This document shows, piece after piece, positions 8,340 to 17,317 of a DNA stretch of 64,000 nt. The stretch's first letter is position 1. Every line of letters starts with the position of its first letter. Position numbers and translations under genes: made by a program. The DNA lies in contig NZ_CABPTY010000003.1 of the NCBI RefSeq assembly GCF_902460415.1, positions 34,338-98,337 of the forward strand, read 5' to 3'. The notes beneath the pieces were generated by a model. That model did no database searches. It was not told the DNA's origin and was given only the letters and a program-made list of their open reading frames with translations. Source of the stretch: Campylobacter_A concisus_Y. Its GTDB lineage: Bacteria > Campylobacterota > Campylobacteria > Campylobacterales > Campylobacteraceae.

Positions 8340-8376
8340 ACGCCTTAAAAATTTGTATAAATTTAAAGGTAAAAAT

Positions 8377-9798
8377 ATGTTTGAAGTCGTTATCGGTTTA
8401 GAAGTTCACACTCAGCTTAATACAAAAACTAAAATTTTCTGCTCTTGTTCGACTAGCTTTGGCGACGAGGCAAACACTCACGTTTGCCCGACCTGCCTAG
8501 CACTTCCTGGAGCACTACCTGTGCTAAACAAAGAGGCTGTAAAAAAGGCGATCAGTTTTGGCACGGCGATAAACGCTAAAATCAATAAAAAATCAGTCTT
8601 TAATAGAAAAAACTACTTCTATCCAGACCTTCCAAAGGCATATCAAATTTCTCAGTTTGAGATCCCTATCGTAGAAGGTGGTGAGCTAATAATTGACGTA
8701 AATGGTACTAAAAAACGCATCGGTGTAACTAGAGCGCACCTTGAAGAGGATGCTGGCAAGAACATCCACGAAGAAAACGAGAGCTTAGTTGATCTAAATA
8801 GAGCCGGCACACCGCTTCTTGAGATAGTTAGCGAGCCAGATCTTAGAAGCAGTGATGAGGCGGTGGCTTATCTTAAAAAACTACACTCAATCCTTCGCTT
8901 TTTAAACATCAGCGACGCAAACATGCAGGAAGGTAGCTTCCGCTGCGACGCAAATGTCTCTATCCGTCCAAAAGGCGATACCAAGCTTTATACAAGAGTT
9001 GAGATAAAAAATCTAAATTCATTTAAATTTATCCAAAAAGCGATCGATTATGAGGTAGAGCGCCAAAGTGCAGCTTGGGAAGATGGCAAATACGACGAAG
9101 AGGTCTATCAAGAGACAAGGCTGTTTGACACGACAAATTTAGTGACAAGATCGATGCGTGGCAAAGAGGATAGCGCAGAGTATAGGTATTTTCCTGACCC
9201 TGACTTGCTGCCTGTTGAAGTGTCAGAGCAGATGTATAATGAAGCGATAAAAATTCCAGAGCTTGCCGAGCAAAAGGTCGCAAGATATGTTAGTGAGCTA
9301 GGCGTAAAAGAGAGTGATGCTCTAAATTTAACTCAAAGTGTCGAGATGGCTAGATATTTTGAAGAGCTGATCGCTACTGGAATTCAGCCTAAACTTGCTA
9401 CTACTTGGCTCATAGTCGAGCTTCTTGGCCGCTTAAATAACGGAGTAACGATCGAGACAAGCCCAGTTAATAGTGCTAAAATGATAAATTTACTAAAACG
9501 CATAGAAGATGGCACGATAAGCGGCAAGGCTGCAAAAGAGGTGCTAGACTACCTAATGGAAAACGATGCGGAGGTAGATAGCGTCATCGAAAAGCTTGGC
9601 TTAAAACAAGTGAGCGACGACTCAGCTATCATTGCGATCATAGATCAAATTTTAGCTGCAAACGCTGATAAGGTAGAAGAGTATAAAAACGGCAAAGATA
9701 AGATGTTTGGCTTCTTTGTTGGTCAGGTGATGAAAGAGGGCAAGGGTGCCTTTAATCCAGGCAAGGTCAATGAGCTTTTAAAGGCCAAAATAGGCTAA
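8377..9798 (+). CDS. gatB: Asp/Glu-tRNA amidotransferase subunit B
   Basis: GatB is the transamidase subunit that converts Glu-tRNA(Gln) and Asp-tRNA(Asn) to the amides with GatA and GatC. I chose ATG 8377 (AAAGG nine bases upstream) rather than an in-frame TTG at 8353, because the family begins at FEVVIGLEVHTQLNT. The 473-residue product has the usual length. It shows the CSCSTSFG...HVCPTCL zinc cysteines (about residues 23-41), RAGTPLLEIVSEPD and AEYRYFPDPDLLPV, and a C-terminal YqeY-type helical tail ending FNPGKVNELLKAKIG. gpsA follows after 12 bases, so the two are probably co-transcribed. Confidence 0.97.
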   Translation: MFEVVIGLEVHTQLNTKTKIFCSCSTSFGDEANTHVCPTCLALPGALPVLNKEAVKKAISFGTAINAKINKKSVFNRKNYFYPDLPKAYQISQFEIPIVEGGELIIDVNGTKKRIGVTRAHLEEDAGKNIHEENESLVDLNRAGTPLLEIVSEPDLRSSDEAVAYLKKLHSILRFLNISDANMQEGSFRCDANVSIRPKGDTKLYTRVEIKNLNSFKFIQKAIDYEVERQSAAWEDGKYDEEVYQETRLFDTTNLVTRSMRGKEDSAEYRYFPDPDLLPVEVSEQMYNEAIKIPELAEQKVARYVSELGVKESDALNLTQSVEMARYFEELIATGIQPKLATTWLIVELLGRLNNGVTIETSPVNSAKMINLLKRIEDGTISGKAAKEVLDYLMENDAEVDSVIEKLGLKQVSDDSAIIAIIDQILAANADKVEEYKNGKDKMFGFFVGQVMKEGKGAFNPGKVNELLKAKIG

Positions 9799-9810
9799 AA
9801 AAGGGCTAAA

Positions 9811-10701
9811 ATGAGCATAGCAGTCATCGGAGCTGGCAAGTGGGGCAGTGCGCTATTTTATGCATTTAGTGAAAATAGCGAGTGTGTCATCAGCTCAAGA
9901 ACGCCAAGAGAGATGCTAAATTTTGTAAGCTTAGAAGAGGCTTTGGAGTGCGAATATCTAGTCTGCACGATCCCAACGCAAGCTACAAATTTATGGCTAA
10001 AGCAAAACTACAAAAACAAAGGCCAAAAGATCTTAGTTGCTAGCAAGGGTATAGACACGGCAAATCTTAAATTTTTAAATGAAATTTATGAAGACTTTGT
10101 GGATAGAGAAAATTTGGCCTTTCTCTCAGGACCAACCTTTGCAAAAGAGATCATGCAGAAGCTTCCTTGCGCTTTGGTGGTAAATTCTAAAAATGAAAAT
10201 TTAGCTTTGAAATTTGCCTCATTTTTCCCAAGCTATATGAAGGCATACACTTCTGATGATGTGATCGGTGCTGAGGTGTGCGGGGCGTATAAAAACGTGA
10301 TCGCCATAGCTGGCGGTATCTGTGACGGTCTTGGCCTTGGCAACAACGCAAGGGCAAGTCTCATTTCGAGGGGGCTTGTTGAGATGGCTAGATTTGGCAA
10401 ATTTTTTGGCGCAAAAGACGAGACATTTATGGGGCTAAGCGGTGCAGGAGACCTTTTCTTAACCGCTTCATCTATACTCTCACGCAACTACCGCGTAGGT
10501 CTTGGCATCGCAAGGCACGAGAGATTAGAAAAAATTTTAAATGAGCTTGGTGAAGTGGCAGAGGGTGTGGATACTGCAAGAGCTATTAGCAAGATCGCCA
10601 AAGAAAAGGGCATATATGTGCCGATTGCCAGTGAGGTTGAAAATATGCTAAATGGCAAAGATGTTTTTGAGAGCGTAAAATCGCTTTTGGGAAGAAGATG
10701 A
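9811..10701 (+). CDS. gpsA: NAD(P)H-dependent glycerol-3-phosphate dehydrogenase
   Basis: GpsA reduces dihydroxyacetone phosphate to sn-glycerol-3-phosphate for phospholipid synthesis in the cytoplasm. The 296-residue protein is slightly short for the family. It has the N-terminal Rossmann motif GAGKWGSALFYAF, SKGID, the LSGPTFAKEI block, the catalytic-lysine segment GAYKNVIAIAGGICDGLGLG, and GLSGAGDLFLT. It follows gatB by 12 bases and overlaps the glycosidase gene by four bases (ATGA), suggesting one transcript. The gatB-gpsA neighbourhood is also found in C. jejuni. Confidence 0.96.
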   Translation: MSIAVIGAGKWGSALFYAFSENSECVISSRTPREMLNFVSLEEALECEYLVCTIPTQATNLWLKQNYKNKGQKILVASKGIDTANLKFLNEIYEDFVDRENLAFLSGPTFAKEIMQKLPCALVVNSKNENLALKFASFFPSYMKAYTSDDVIGAEVCGAYKNVIAIAGGICDGLGLGNNARASLISRGLVEMARFGKFFGAKDETFMGLSGAGDLFLTASSILSRNYRVGLGIARHERLEKILNELGEVAEGVDTARAISKIAKEKGIYVPIASEVENMLNGKDVFESVKSLLGRR

Positions 10702-11753
10702 GAGCTTGTAAATTTATAATTTTTTTGGCTATTTTTGCTTTGGGGTTAAGCGGCGCAGAGGTGAGCCTAAGAGCCAAGGTCTCGCAGATGATAATGGTTG
10801 GCTTTAACGGAGCTAGCACAAAAGACGCTGCGTTTCGCGCGATGTTAAGCGACGCTGGATATGAGAGATTTGGCGGTGTGATGCTACTTGGCAGAAACAT
10901 CACCAATAAAGCCCAGTTAAAAGCTAGCATAAAAGCTATCAAAGAGAAAAGTCCTAAAATTTTCATCGCTATCGACGAAGAGGGTGGCAACGTAAGCCGC
11001 ATGAAAGATAAGAGCTTTGATGGCCCATATCCTAGCGCATACGAGGTCGCAAGCACGCTTGATATCAAAAGCGCTTATGATCTCTACTCAAAAATGGCTA
11101 TAAATTTAAAGGAGTGTGGCATAAATTTAAATTTTGCCCCAGTGGTCGATCTGCACGACGAAAACTCGCCGATCATCGCTGCAAAGCAAAGGGCGTTTAG
11201 CGAGTATGCGAGCAAAGTGGTGATCTACGCTGATGCCTTTATGGACGCATTTAAAGAGCAAGGTGTGATAACTACGATCAAGCACTTTCCAGGGCATGGC
11301 AGCTCAAAAGAGGACTCGCATAAAAATAAGAGCGAGATCACGCTAAGCAAAGATGCGCTGCTACCATACAAAGACGCCATAAGCACAGGTAGAGCGCAGA
11401 TCATCATGGTCGGACACCTTTTTGTAAAGGGTATCGACGAGGATAATCCAGCCACACTTTCTAAAAAAATAATAACTGATCTACTGCGAAATGAACTTAA
11501 ATTTAATGGTGTGGTCATTAGTGATGATATGCTTATGAAAGGTGTTGGCGACGAGGCTTTAGCGCAAAAAGTGGTGAAATTTATAAATGCTGGTGGCGAT
11601 ATCTTACTTTTTAGCGAGTTCAAGATAAATAACCAAAGGACAGCCGATCTAGTCACTCAGATCATAATTGACGCGGTAAATGAGAAAAAGATCAGCAAAG
11701 AGCGAATCGACGCTTCATATAAGAGGATAATGGCTCTAAAGGCGAAGCTGTAA
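10698..11753 (+). CDS. nagZ: Glycoside hydrolase family 3 (NagZ-like beta-N-acetylhexosaminidase)
   Basis: A 351-residue GH3 enzyme with an N-terminal signal sequence (residues 1-19, ending LGLSGA), so it should act outside the cytoplasm, unlike classical cytoplasmic NagZ. It has the family blocks IDEEGGNVSRM, KHFPGHGSSKEDSHK (the His-containing general acid/base loop of bacterial NagZ enzymes) and VVISDDMLMKGV with the catalytic aspartate. The likely substrate is GlcNAc in peptidoglycan fragments; this is inferred from the family. It overlaps gpsA by four bases. C. jejuni has no such gene next to gpsA as far as I recall. Confidence 0.88.
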   Translation: MRACKFIIFLAIFALGLSGAEVSLRAKVSQMIMVGFNGASTKDAAFRAMLSDAGYERFGGVMLLGRNITNKAQLKASIKAIKEKSPKIFIAIDEEGGNVSRMKDKSFDGPYPSAYEVASTLDIKSAYDLYSKMAINLKECGINLNFAPVVDLHDENSPIIAAKQRAFSEYASKVVIYADAFMDAFKEQGVITTIKHFPGHGSSKEDSHKNKSEITLSKDALLPYKDAISTGRAQIIMVGHLFVKGIDEDNPATLSKKIITDLLRNELKFNGVVISDDMLMKGVGDEALAQKVVKFINAGGDILLFSEFKINNQRTADLVTQIIIDAVNEKKISKERIDASYKRIMALKAKL

Positions 11754-11755
11754 AC

Positions 11756-11795
11756 ATATCTGATTTTTTTGTGTAGCATAAGACCAGATATTTTT
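11756..11795 (+). terminator. Hairpin after the GH3 gene
   Basis: ATATCTG (11756-11762) pairs with CAGATAT (11785-11791), followed by TTTT. The stem is short (7 bp) with a 22-base loop, so it is a weak terminator. It lies between two convergent genes. Confidence 0.45.
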
Positions 11796-11826
11796 GATCT
11801 CCTAAAATACTTTAAGAGAAAAGTGT

Positions 11827-13614
11827 TCATATAATATTATTCCGCTTTTGCACTCTTAATAAAGTTAGCATTTCTTTTCCATGTTCGCTAATCGCTTGTT
11901 TATATTCATCTATATTGTTGCCATTTATACATGCTGACATCAATATCAGTTTTAGGCTTTGTATTATTATATTTGGATATGTAGTTTGCTTTGCGGATGG
12001 GGCGAGATTAGAAAATTTAGAGTTACCAGAAGTTGTAACAAGCGCTAAGTTACCAAAAGAGTTCAAAATTTTGTCATCATTTATGCGCTCTATACTATCT
12101 CCAGAAGGATTTTGTGGGTAAAAATGCTCGATAGAGTCTCTAAATTTAAATTCCCACTCTTTTAAATTTTTTAAATTTACATTGCCAACCGCTTTAAAAG
12201 CATTTTGTAATTTTTCCTTGATTTTATTATCTTGAGTGCTAACTATACACTCTCTATATAAAATATAATCAAGATATGTAAGGATTATTCTCTCACACAT
12301 AGGATAGGAATTGCTTTTTTCTAGCGCATTTTTTACCTTCTCATTTGTATAGGTTTCTAAAATTTCTTGCATATTGGCTGTTGTATTTTTGTTAAGTCCC
12401 TTAAGAAGCGTAAATATCCACTCCATAGTGCGCGGTGAGGTGTATGTTATGCGCAAACAAGATTGCAAAGCGACAACTAGCTTGTTGTCATCGAGCGTAT
12501 CCACATAACTAAATGTAACTTTGTTGTTGGAGTATTTTTTGAGCATTTTTAGCGACCATTTTTCGTCGTCATTTTCATCGGTTTTTATAATAAATTTATC
12601 AAACAAAAATCTAAATTTTAAAAGGTTATAGATAAAATTTTTGGCATTTTCACTATTATTGAAGTGTTTTTTTAAATTATCAATCAATTTTTTATCATAA
12701 AGCAGCTCATTTGTACTGCTACTGCTTGTATTATTGCTCATAGTCGCATTTACTTGCAAAAGAAAATTTGGGAAATTTATGATAGATGAAAACCTTTCAT
12801 TTTCGTTTTCATTTTGTGTTGTTTTTTCAGAAGTTAAATTTTTATTTTCTAAAATTTTGTTCAATGGCTCTTCTTTGGCATTATTGTTATTTTCAATAGA
12901 AATTTCAAAAAGTTCGCTTTCATTACAAATTTTATTCCAGTCATTGCCAAAAATTTGTTCTCTTAGATTCTTTTCAAAGCTCATCTGCACGTATCTATCC
13001 ATGTCCGCACAAGCATCCCAAACCAATGCAGCTATTTTTCTGTCTTTTTCTTCTAAAATTTCTAAAATTTTTGCCTTTGCGATCTGATGAGCTTCAAGTT
13101 GCTCGCCTCTTGTGTTCATTATCTCAAAAAAATGATTTAGATCGGCATCATTTGGGACTGGTACGCGTAGAAGTTTGGCATTTAAAATTTTACTTTTAAA
13201 ACTCTCGTCTTTTTTATTTTCCGAAAAATATTTTTCTATAATTTTAAACCCATCTACTATTTCAGTAGACGGCAAATCAGCACATTTATCATCATCGCAA
13301 ATTTTTTCTAGCGTTTCGTTTGACTTTTGTCTAGCTTCAAATTTAAGTTCACCTTTTATGTCGTGCTTAAGATATCTTAGTATCAAAAATAGAGTTGTGA
13401 GTCTTTGTTGCCCATCTATAACTTCAAAAACACCATCTTTTTGCTTAACAACCAAACTCCCTATAAAATACCCATCATCATTACTTTTAATATCATCTAA
13501 AAGCATCCCTATCTCATAACTTTTCCAAGCGTAGTTACGCTGATATATTGGTATCAGATACTTGCTTTCAAAAATTTTTTCTACACTAAATTTTAGATCA
13601 TCCGTTTTGCTCAT
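11827..13614 (-). CDS. DUF262-DUF1524 protein, GmrSD-like type IV restriction
   Basis: A 595-residue protein with the N-terminal DUF262 (GmrS-like) domain: IPIYQRNYAW (residues 21-30) and VIDGQQRLTTL (65-75), a ParB-like nucleotide-hydrolysing fold. Near the C-terminus SIEHFYPQNP (494-503) followed by LNSFGNLALVT matches the DUF1524 HNH-type nuclease block, in which His497 would be catalytic. Fused DUF262-DUF1524 proteins include GmrSD, BrxU and SspE, which restrict phage carrying modified DNA or act with a DNA-modification system. Here it is downstream of, and overlaps by 17 bases, a second DUF262 gene. Serine- and asparagine-rich stretches around residues 240-310 look like a low-complexity linker. 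No modification gene is adjacent. Confidence 0.85.
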   Translation of the reverse strand: MSKTDDLKFSVEKIFESKYLIPIYQRNYAWKSYEIGMLLDDIKSNDDGYFIGSLVVKQKDGVFEVIDGQQRLTTLFLILRYLKHDIKGELKFEARQKSNETLEKICDDDKCADLPSTEIVDGFKIIEKYFSENKKDESFKSKILNAKLLRVPVPNDADLNHFFEIMNTRGEQLEAHQIAKAKILEILEEKDRKIAALVWDACADMDRYVQMSFEKNLREQIFGNDWNKICNESELFEISIENNNNAKEEPLNKILENKNLTSEKTTQNENENERFSSIINFPNFLLQVNATMSNNTSSSSTNELLYDKKLIDNLKKHFNNSENAKNFIYNLLKFRFLFDKFIIKTDENDDEKWSLKMLKKYSNNKVTFSYVDTLDDNKLVVALQSCLRITYTSPRTMEWIFTLLKGLNKNTTANMQEILETYTNEKVKNALEKSNSYPMCERIILTYLDYILYRECIVSTQDNKIKEKLQNAFKAVGNVNLKNLKEWEFKFRDSIEHFYPQNPSGDSIERINDDKILNSFGNLALVTTSGNSKFSNLAPSAKQTTYPNIIIQSLKLILMSACINGNNIDEYKQAISEHGKEMLTLLRVQKRNNII

Positions 13615-14869
13615 TTTTAACCTCCAATCTATTTTTTATATCATCATATCCACCAACAATGGACTCAATATCACATAGCTCAACGCTGTAAATTTCATCT
13701 GGCGATCTCATGTGAGATATTTTTTCAAATAAATTTAATCCGTTATTTTCATCTTGATATCCAAGTGCATATTTGTTTATGCTCTCTAGATATACGGCCT
13801 GTTTTGCCAAACGCAAGGTATAAACGTATCTATAAAAAAATGCGCAAATATTTTCGCTAAGCTCATCAAAGCCAAATCTATCAACAAATGCCATTATAAA
13901 GCATTCAAAAAGTCTTACTATATATTTATCACCTCTCTTTTTCCTAGGCATGGCGTTGTCATCATATTTTGCTTCTACAAATTTCTTTATTTTATGGCAA
14001 AGGTTTAGATAGTGAGCTGTAAAGTAAAAAAAGTGTTTTCCACTTAACAAATCTTGAGTGAGTAAAAATTTAATACTATTTTTAGAGCTAAAAATATAAG
14101 CAAAATCATCACTTTTTTCTAAAAAAGTTACCGCTGCTTTATTAAATTTAGTCACATTATATAGCGAAGTATGGTCTATGCCTTTAAAAATATCTATGTG
14201 GTTTTTAGAATAATACAATCCGCTCTCTCTACGTTGCCATCTAATAATAGGGAACAAAAAATCGCTAAAAATTTCTTTTATATCATTGCTATTTTCGTTT
14301 TCCCAAGCTGATATTATCTGTACTTTTTTATTCTTGTCGGTATCAGCCATGTGCCTTAGATGATACGCTTTTAGTAGATCGTGTATCTCTAATGCTTTAC
14401 CTCTGGTGTTTTGAGAGTCAAAGTAGTTAAATGCATCTAATTGATTATCTACAACGATTTCAACCATGGTACATTTTTCTAAGATAAAATTTTTAAAATT
14501 TACTTTTGCGTCATCTCTTAATAGCCCCACTCTTTGCTTTAAAATTTTATGATTGTTTGTGATACTGTTATAGGAGAGAGGATTAAAAGTTTGCTTCAAT
14601 AACGGCAAATTTTCTTCTCCTAGTAATTTTAGTAGTATTGTAAGCGTAGTAAGTCTTTGTTGCCCATCGACAATATTATAATTTTCAGCTTCTTGATGCA
14701 ATATGACAGAGCCTATACGGTACTCGTTTTTGTTATTTTCGTATTCTTTAAAAATATCATTAAAAAGCTCAAGAGTCGATTTAGTACTCCATGTATACGG
14801 ACGTTGATAACTTGGTATTTTTAAATTTTTACTAAATATTTCAGAGAGATTTTTGATATTCGCTTTCAT
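13598..14869 (-). CDS. DUF262-only protein, partner of the DUF262-DUF1524 gene
   Basis: A 423-residue protein with a clear N-terminal DUF262 domain: IPSYQRPYTW (residues 18-27), IVDGQQRLTTL (66-76) and FDSQNTRGKALEIHDLLKAY (about 149-168). The rest is helical, and I see no HxxP DUF1524 nuclease motif. It is the first gene of a two-gene unit and its end overlaps the second gene by 17 bases, so stoichiometric expression and a complex are likely. Such tandem DUF262 pairs are found in defence islands; the role of the nuclease-less partner is not established. GAGGAT precedes ATG 14869. Confidence 0.82.
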   Translation of the reverse strand: MKANIKNLSEIFSKNLKIPSYQRPYTWSTKSTLELFNDIFKEYENNKNEYRIGSVILHQEAENYNIVDGQQRLTTLTILLKLLGEENLPLLKQTFNPLSYNSITNNHKILKQRVGLLRDDAKVNFKNFILEKCTMVEIVVDNQLDAFNYFDSQNTRGKALEIHDLLKAYHLRHMADTDKNKKVQIISAWENENSNDIKEIFSDFLFPIIRWQRRESGLYYSKNHIDIFKGIDHTSLYNVTKFNKAAVTFLEKSDDFAYIFSSKNSIKFLLTQDLLSGKHFFYFTAHYLNLCHKIKKFVEAKYDDNAMPRKKRGDKYIVRLFECFIMAFVDRFGFDELSENICAFFYRYVYTLRLAKQAVYLESINKYALGYQDENNGLNLFEKISHMRSPDEIYSVELCDIESIVGGYDDIKNRLEVKNEQNG

Positions 14870-14893
14870 GTTCTATCCTCTTAAATTTTCTGC

Positions 14894-14899
14894 ATTATG
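14894..14899 (-). promoter_or_regulatory. Sigma-70 -10 box for the DUF262 pair
   Basis: On the minus strand TGCCATAAT gives an extended -10 (CATAAT) about 25 bases before ATG 14869, supporting independent expression of the two-gene unit. Confidence 0.4.
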
Positions 14900-14968
14900 G
14901 CACAATTGATTTTTTATCTTAGTGTCTTAAATCTTTTTAAAAACAAATTCTATTTATGTAAAAAATCA

Positions 14969-15421
14969 TTACAACCCATCAAATTCTCTTTTTAGCTCCT
15001 CTCTTAGCTCTTCAGCTCTATCTTCGCCGTTTTTGAAATTTCTCTTTATAAAGCTATCAAGCTCGTCCAAGATCGCAAAGAGTTCGCTCTCCCAGCTTAA
15101 ATTCTCTTGCTTTGATAAAGTTTCCAGTTTTTCTCTTATTTGCTCTAAGGCATCTAATGCTTTATCTTTTTCAGACTCACTATTTAGCGCATCTTCAAAT
15201 AAAATATCTTGCCTTAAGGCGTTTATTTTTTTAAATATTACGTTGCAAAATTTTGGATATTTCTCAGCATTGCTTAAATTTTCTAAAACCTCTTGCGCAG
15301 CCTTTTGATAAGCTGGCACCGCCCCCTCTTCGTCGAGCTTTCTGGTTAGTTTTTGTATCTGAAAATATAAAATAAGCGCCGCAAAAAACGCAAGCAGCAA
15401 ATAAATCGTTACGCTATTCAT
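14969..15421 (-). CDS. Small membrane-anchored coiled-coil protein
   Basis: A 150-residue protein with one N-terminal membrane segment (IYLLLAFFAALILYFQI, residues 6-22) followed by a charged, heptad-rich helical region to the C-terminus. I do not recognise a family. It probably sits in the inner membrane with the helical part in the cytoplasm. It starts inside the end of the RarD-like gene (8-base overlap), so it is translated from the permease transcript. No enzymatic motif is visible. Confidence 0.75.
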   Translation of the reverse strand: MNSVTIYLLLAFFAALILYFQIQKLTRKLDEEGAVPAYQKAAQEVLENLSNAEKYPKFCNVIFKKINALRQDILFEDALNSESEKDKALDALEQIREKLETLSKQENLSWESELFAILDELDSFIKRNFKNGEDRAEELREELKREFDGL

Positions 15422-16244
15422 CTTTACTCCTTTTTCTAAATTTATCTATGCTAATTATCGCAAGTGCCAGCCAGATCATACAAAACGAGATGACCTTGTA
15501 GCCGTCCAAATTTTCGCCGTAAATGAAGACTGCACAAAGGATCGCGATGGTCGGCGAGATGTATTGCAAGTAGCCAATCGTTGTTAAATTTATCCTTGTT
15601 GCAGCTGCGTTAAATGCGACAAGTGGCACGATGGTTACGATACTTGAAGCAATCATTAAAAGTGAGTTTTCATTTAGCCCAAAGTGGCTTTTACCTAAAA
15701 ATGCTATGTAAAGGACGTAAGCAAGTGCAAATGGGAACATAAAAAATGTCTCTATAAAAAGCCCGTTAAATGCGCTAATCTTTGCCATCTTTCTAACTGC
15801 CGCGTAAAATCCAAATGAAAGCGGCAAGATGATGGAAACTAATGGTAATCCGCCTTGGGCATAAATTTGTACGCTAATGGCTAAAACGACTATACAAATG
15901 GCTAAAATTCCGCTTTTATTTAGCCTTTCTTTAAAGATGATAACACCAAGAAGCATGCTTATTAGTGGATTTATAAAATAGCCCAGGCTTGTGTCCAAAA
16001 TTTTGCCATTGCTAACTGCATATACATAAACGCCCCAGTTTGTGGTGATAAATATACCACTCAAAAATAAGGTTTTTAGCGAACGAATATCTTTAAGTAA
16101 AGTAAAAATTTCGCCCATTTTGCCACTAAAATAAAGCACTCCAGCCATTAAGAAAAATGACCAAATGACTCTGTGGGCTAAAATTTCATAAGCATCGATA
16201 TCTTTGCTAAAGAGGTTGAAATAAACCGCCAAAAACCCCCACAT
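15414..16244 (-). CDS. rarD: RarD-type EamA permease, start uncertain
   Basis: A drug/metabolite transporter of the RarD group with about ten membrane segments; AHRVIWSFF, TNWGVYVYAVSNGKILDTSL and GYFINPLISMLLG are typical. The substrate is unknown. The only standard start in frame is ATG 16244, but it removes half of membrane segment 1: upstream in the same frame codes NESQKGVILALSAFF, and the frame is closed only at a TAA near 16300. A start overlapping the upstream stop (ATGA at 16285-16288) would join this frame if the five-A run (16275-16279 on the complement) had six. The sequence may therefore carry a one-base deletion, an assembly error or a non-standard start. The gene is followed by an 8-base overlap. 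Confidence 0.85.
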   Translation of the reverse strand: MWGFLAVYFNLFSKDIDAYEILAHRVIWSFFLMAGVLYFSGKMGEIFTLLKDIRSLKTLFLSGIFITTNWGVYVYAVSNGKILDTSLGYFINPLISMLLGVIIFKERLNKSGILAICIVVLAISVQIYAQGGLPLVSIILPLSFGFYAAVRKMAKISAFNGLFIETFFMFPFALAYVLYIAFLGKSHFGLNENSLLMIASSIVTIVPLVAFNAAATRINLTTIGYLQYISPTIAILCAVFIYGENLDGYKVISFCMIWLALAIISIDKFRKRSKDE

Positions 16245-16284
16245 AAAAAAGGCGCTAAGCGCGAGAATAACGCCTTTTTGGCTC

Positions 16285-17172
16285 TCATTTAGTCTTGGTA
16301 TTTTTGTCGCCTTTTATAGAATTTATACTATCTATCATCAAAAGTGTGACCGAGATGGCTAGGCAGATCATTAAAAAGTATGAGCTTTTCTCCAGTCTCT
16401 CGCCGATAGCAAATGAGACAAAAAGCATCATTATAGGCTCAAAATATGTAAGCAAACCTAGTACATTTATCGGCACGAGCGTGCTTGAGAGGATCTGGGC
16501 GATGAGGGCTATGCCGCTGATAGCACCAAGCAAGATGAGCAGATAGTAGATGTTTGGATTTTGGCTCATCACGTAGTTCATATCGGCTGTGAGCGCAAAA
16601 TAAAATGAGAATAAAAACATAAAAATTATCTCTATAACAAAGCTTGAGAAATTTGCAAGGTTGTAGTACTTTCTAATGGCAAAATAGACTGGATAAAGGC
16701 AAAAAACTACAGCGCTCTCCCACGAGATGCCGCCGCTTAGTATAGCTGTGCTAAAGACGCCAAGGGCTGCAAAAAATATCGAGGCTAGCTTTGTTTTTGA
16801 GAGGTGCTCTTTGAAAAATATCCGTCCAAAAAGAGCCATGACTATTGGCATGATGAGGTAGCCTATTGATACCTTTAGTGCCGAGCCGTTGCTTGGCGCC
16901 CAGAGATAAAGCCACATCTGAAATGAGACGATGAGCGAGGTAGCAAGCAAAACTAGTAAAATTTTAGGTTTTAGCTTTATTTTTAGAAGTAAAAATTTGA
17001 AATTTCGCTGCTGTTTTAACAAAAAAATGGCGGCGATGACAAAAGGCATGGCAAAGATCATGCGGTATCCAATAAGAGCTTGCGTGCTGATGGGGTTCAT
17101 GAGCACCGACATGTAGTAGATGCAGTTAAACAAAACAGATGCCAAAAGCGAATAAAATATGCCTTTTATCAT
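16285..17172 (-). CDS. Second RarD-like EamA permease
   Basis: A 295-residue ten-helix permease of the drug/metabolite transporter superfamily. MWLYLWAPSNG and VSIGYLIMPIVMALFG line up with the RarD blocks of its neighbour, so the two look like diverged tandem paralogues. Substrate unknown. It is the first gene of a three-gene minus-strand unit with the second permease and the small coiled-coil protein. Its promoter region (17173-17275) is shared with the divergent aroG. The stop codon overlaps a possible ATG for the downstream permease. Confidence 0.88.
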   Translation of the reverse strand: MIKGIFYSLLASVLFNCIYYMSVLMNPISTQALIGYRMIFAMPFVIAAIFLLKQQRNFKFLLLKIKLKPKILLVLLATSLIVSFQMWLYLWAPSNGSALKVSIGYLIMPIVMALFGRIFFKEHLSKTKLASIFFAALGVFSTAILSGGISWESAVVFCLYPVYFAIRKYYNLANFSSFVIEIIFMFLFSFYFALTADMNYVMSQNPNIYYLLILLGAISGIALIAQILSSTLVPINVLGLLTYFEPIMMLFVSFAIGERLEKSSYFLMICLAISVTLLMIDSINSIKGDKNTKTK

Positions 17173-17274
17173 GAAAAAAATCTTCTCTTTTTTTGGGTAA
17201 ATTTAAAGTAGCGATTGTATGCAAAATATCTTTAATAACCCATTAATGGCTTTTATTTTTTAAGTTTGCCGTGA

Positions 17275-17280
17275 TATAAT
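17275..17280 (+). promoter_or_regulatory. Sigma-70 -10 box for aroG
   Basis: GTGATATAAT contains a consensus TATAAT hexamer 37 bases before the aroG start. This probably drives the first genes of the long plus-strand run. Confidence 0.65.
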
Positions 17281-17317
17281 CAGCGTCTAATTTAAGGTAA
17301 AAAAGATAGGAAAATAA

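Noticed and set aside
8353..8376. TTG start 24 bases upstream of the gatB ATG
   Set aside because: The family N-terminus and the AAAGG site both fit ATG 8377.
11225..11656. A 143-codon minus-strand frame inside the GH3 gene
   Set aside because: The plus strand carries GH3 catalytic motifs; the antisense frame has no family resemblance.
12734..13087. A 117-codon plus-strand frame inside the DUF262-DUF1524 gene
   Set aside because: It is the low-complexity Ser/Phe-rich shadow of the coding strand, and the minus-strand frame has clear DUF262 motifs.
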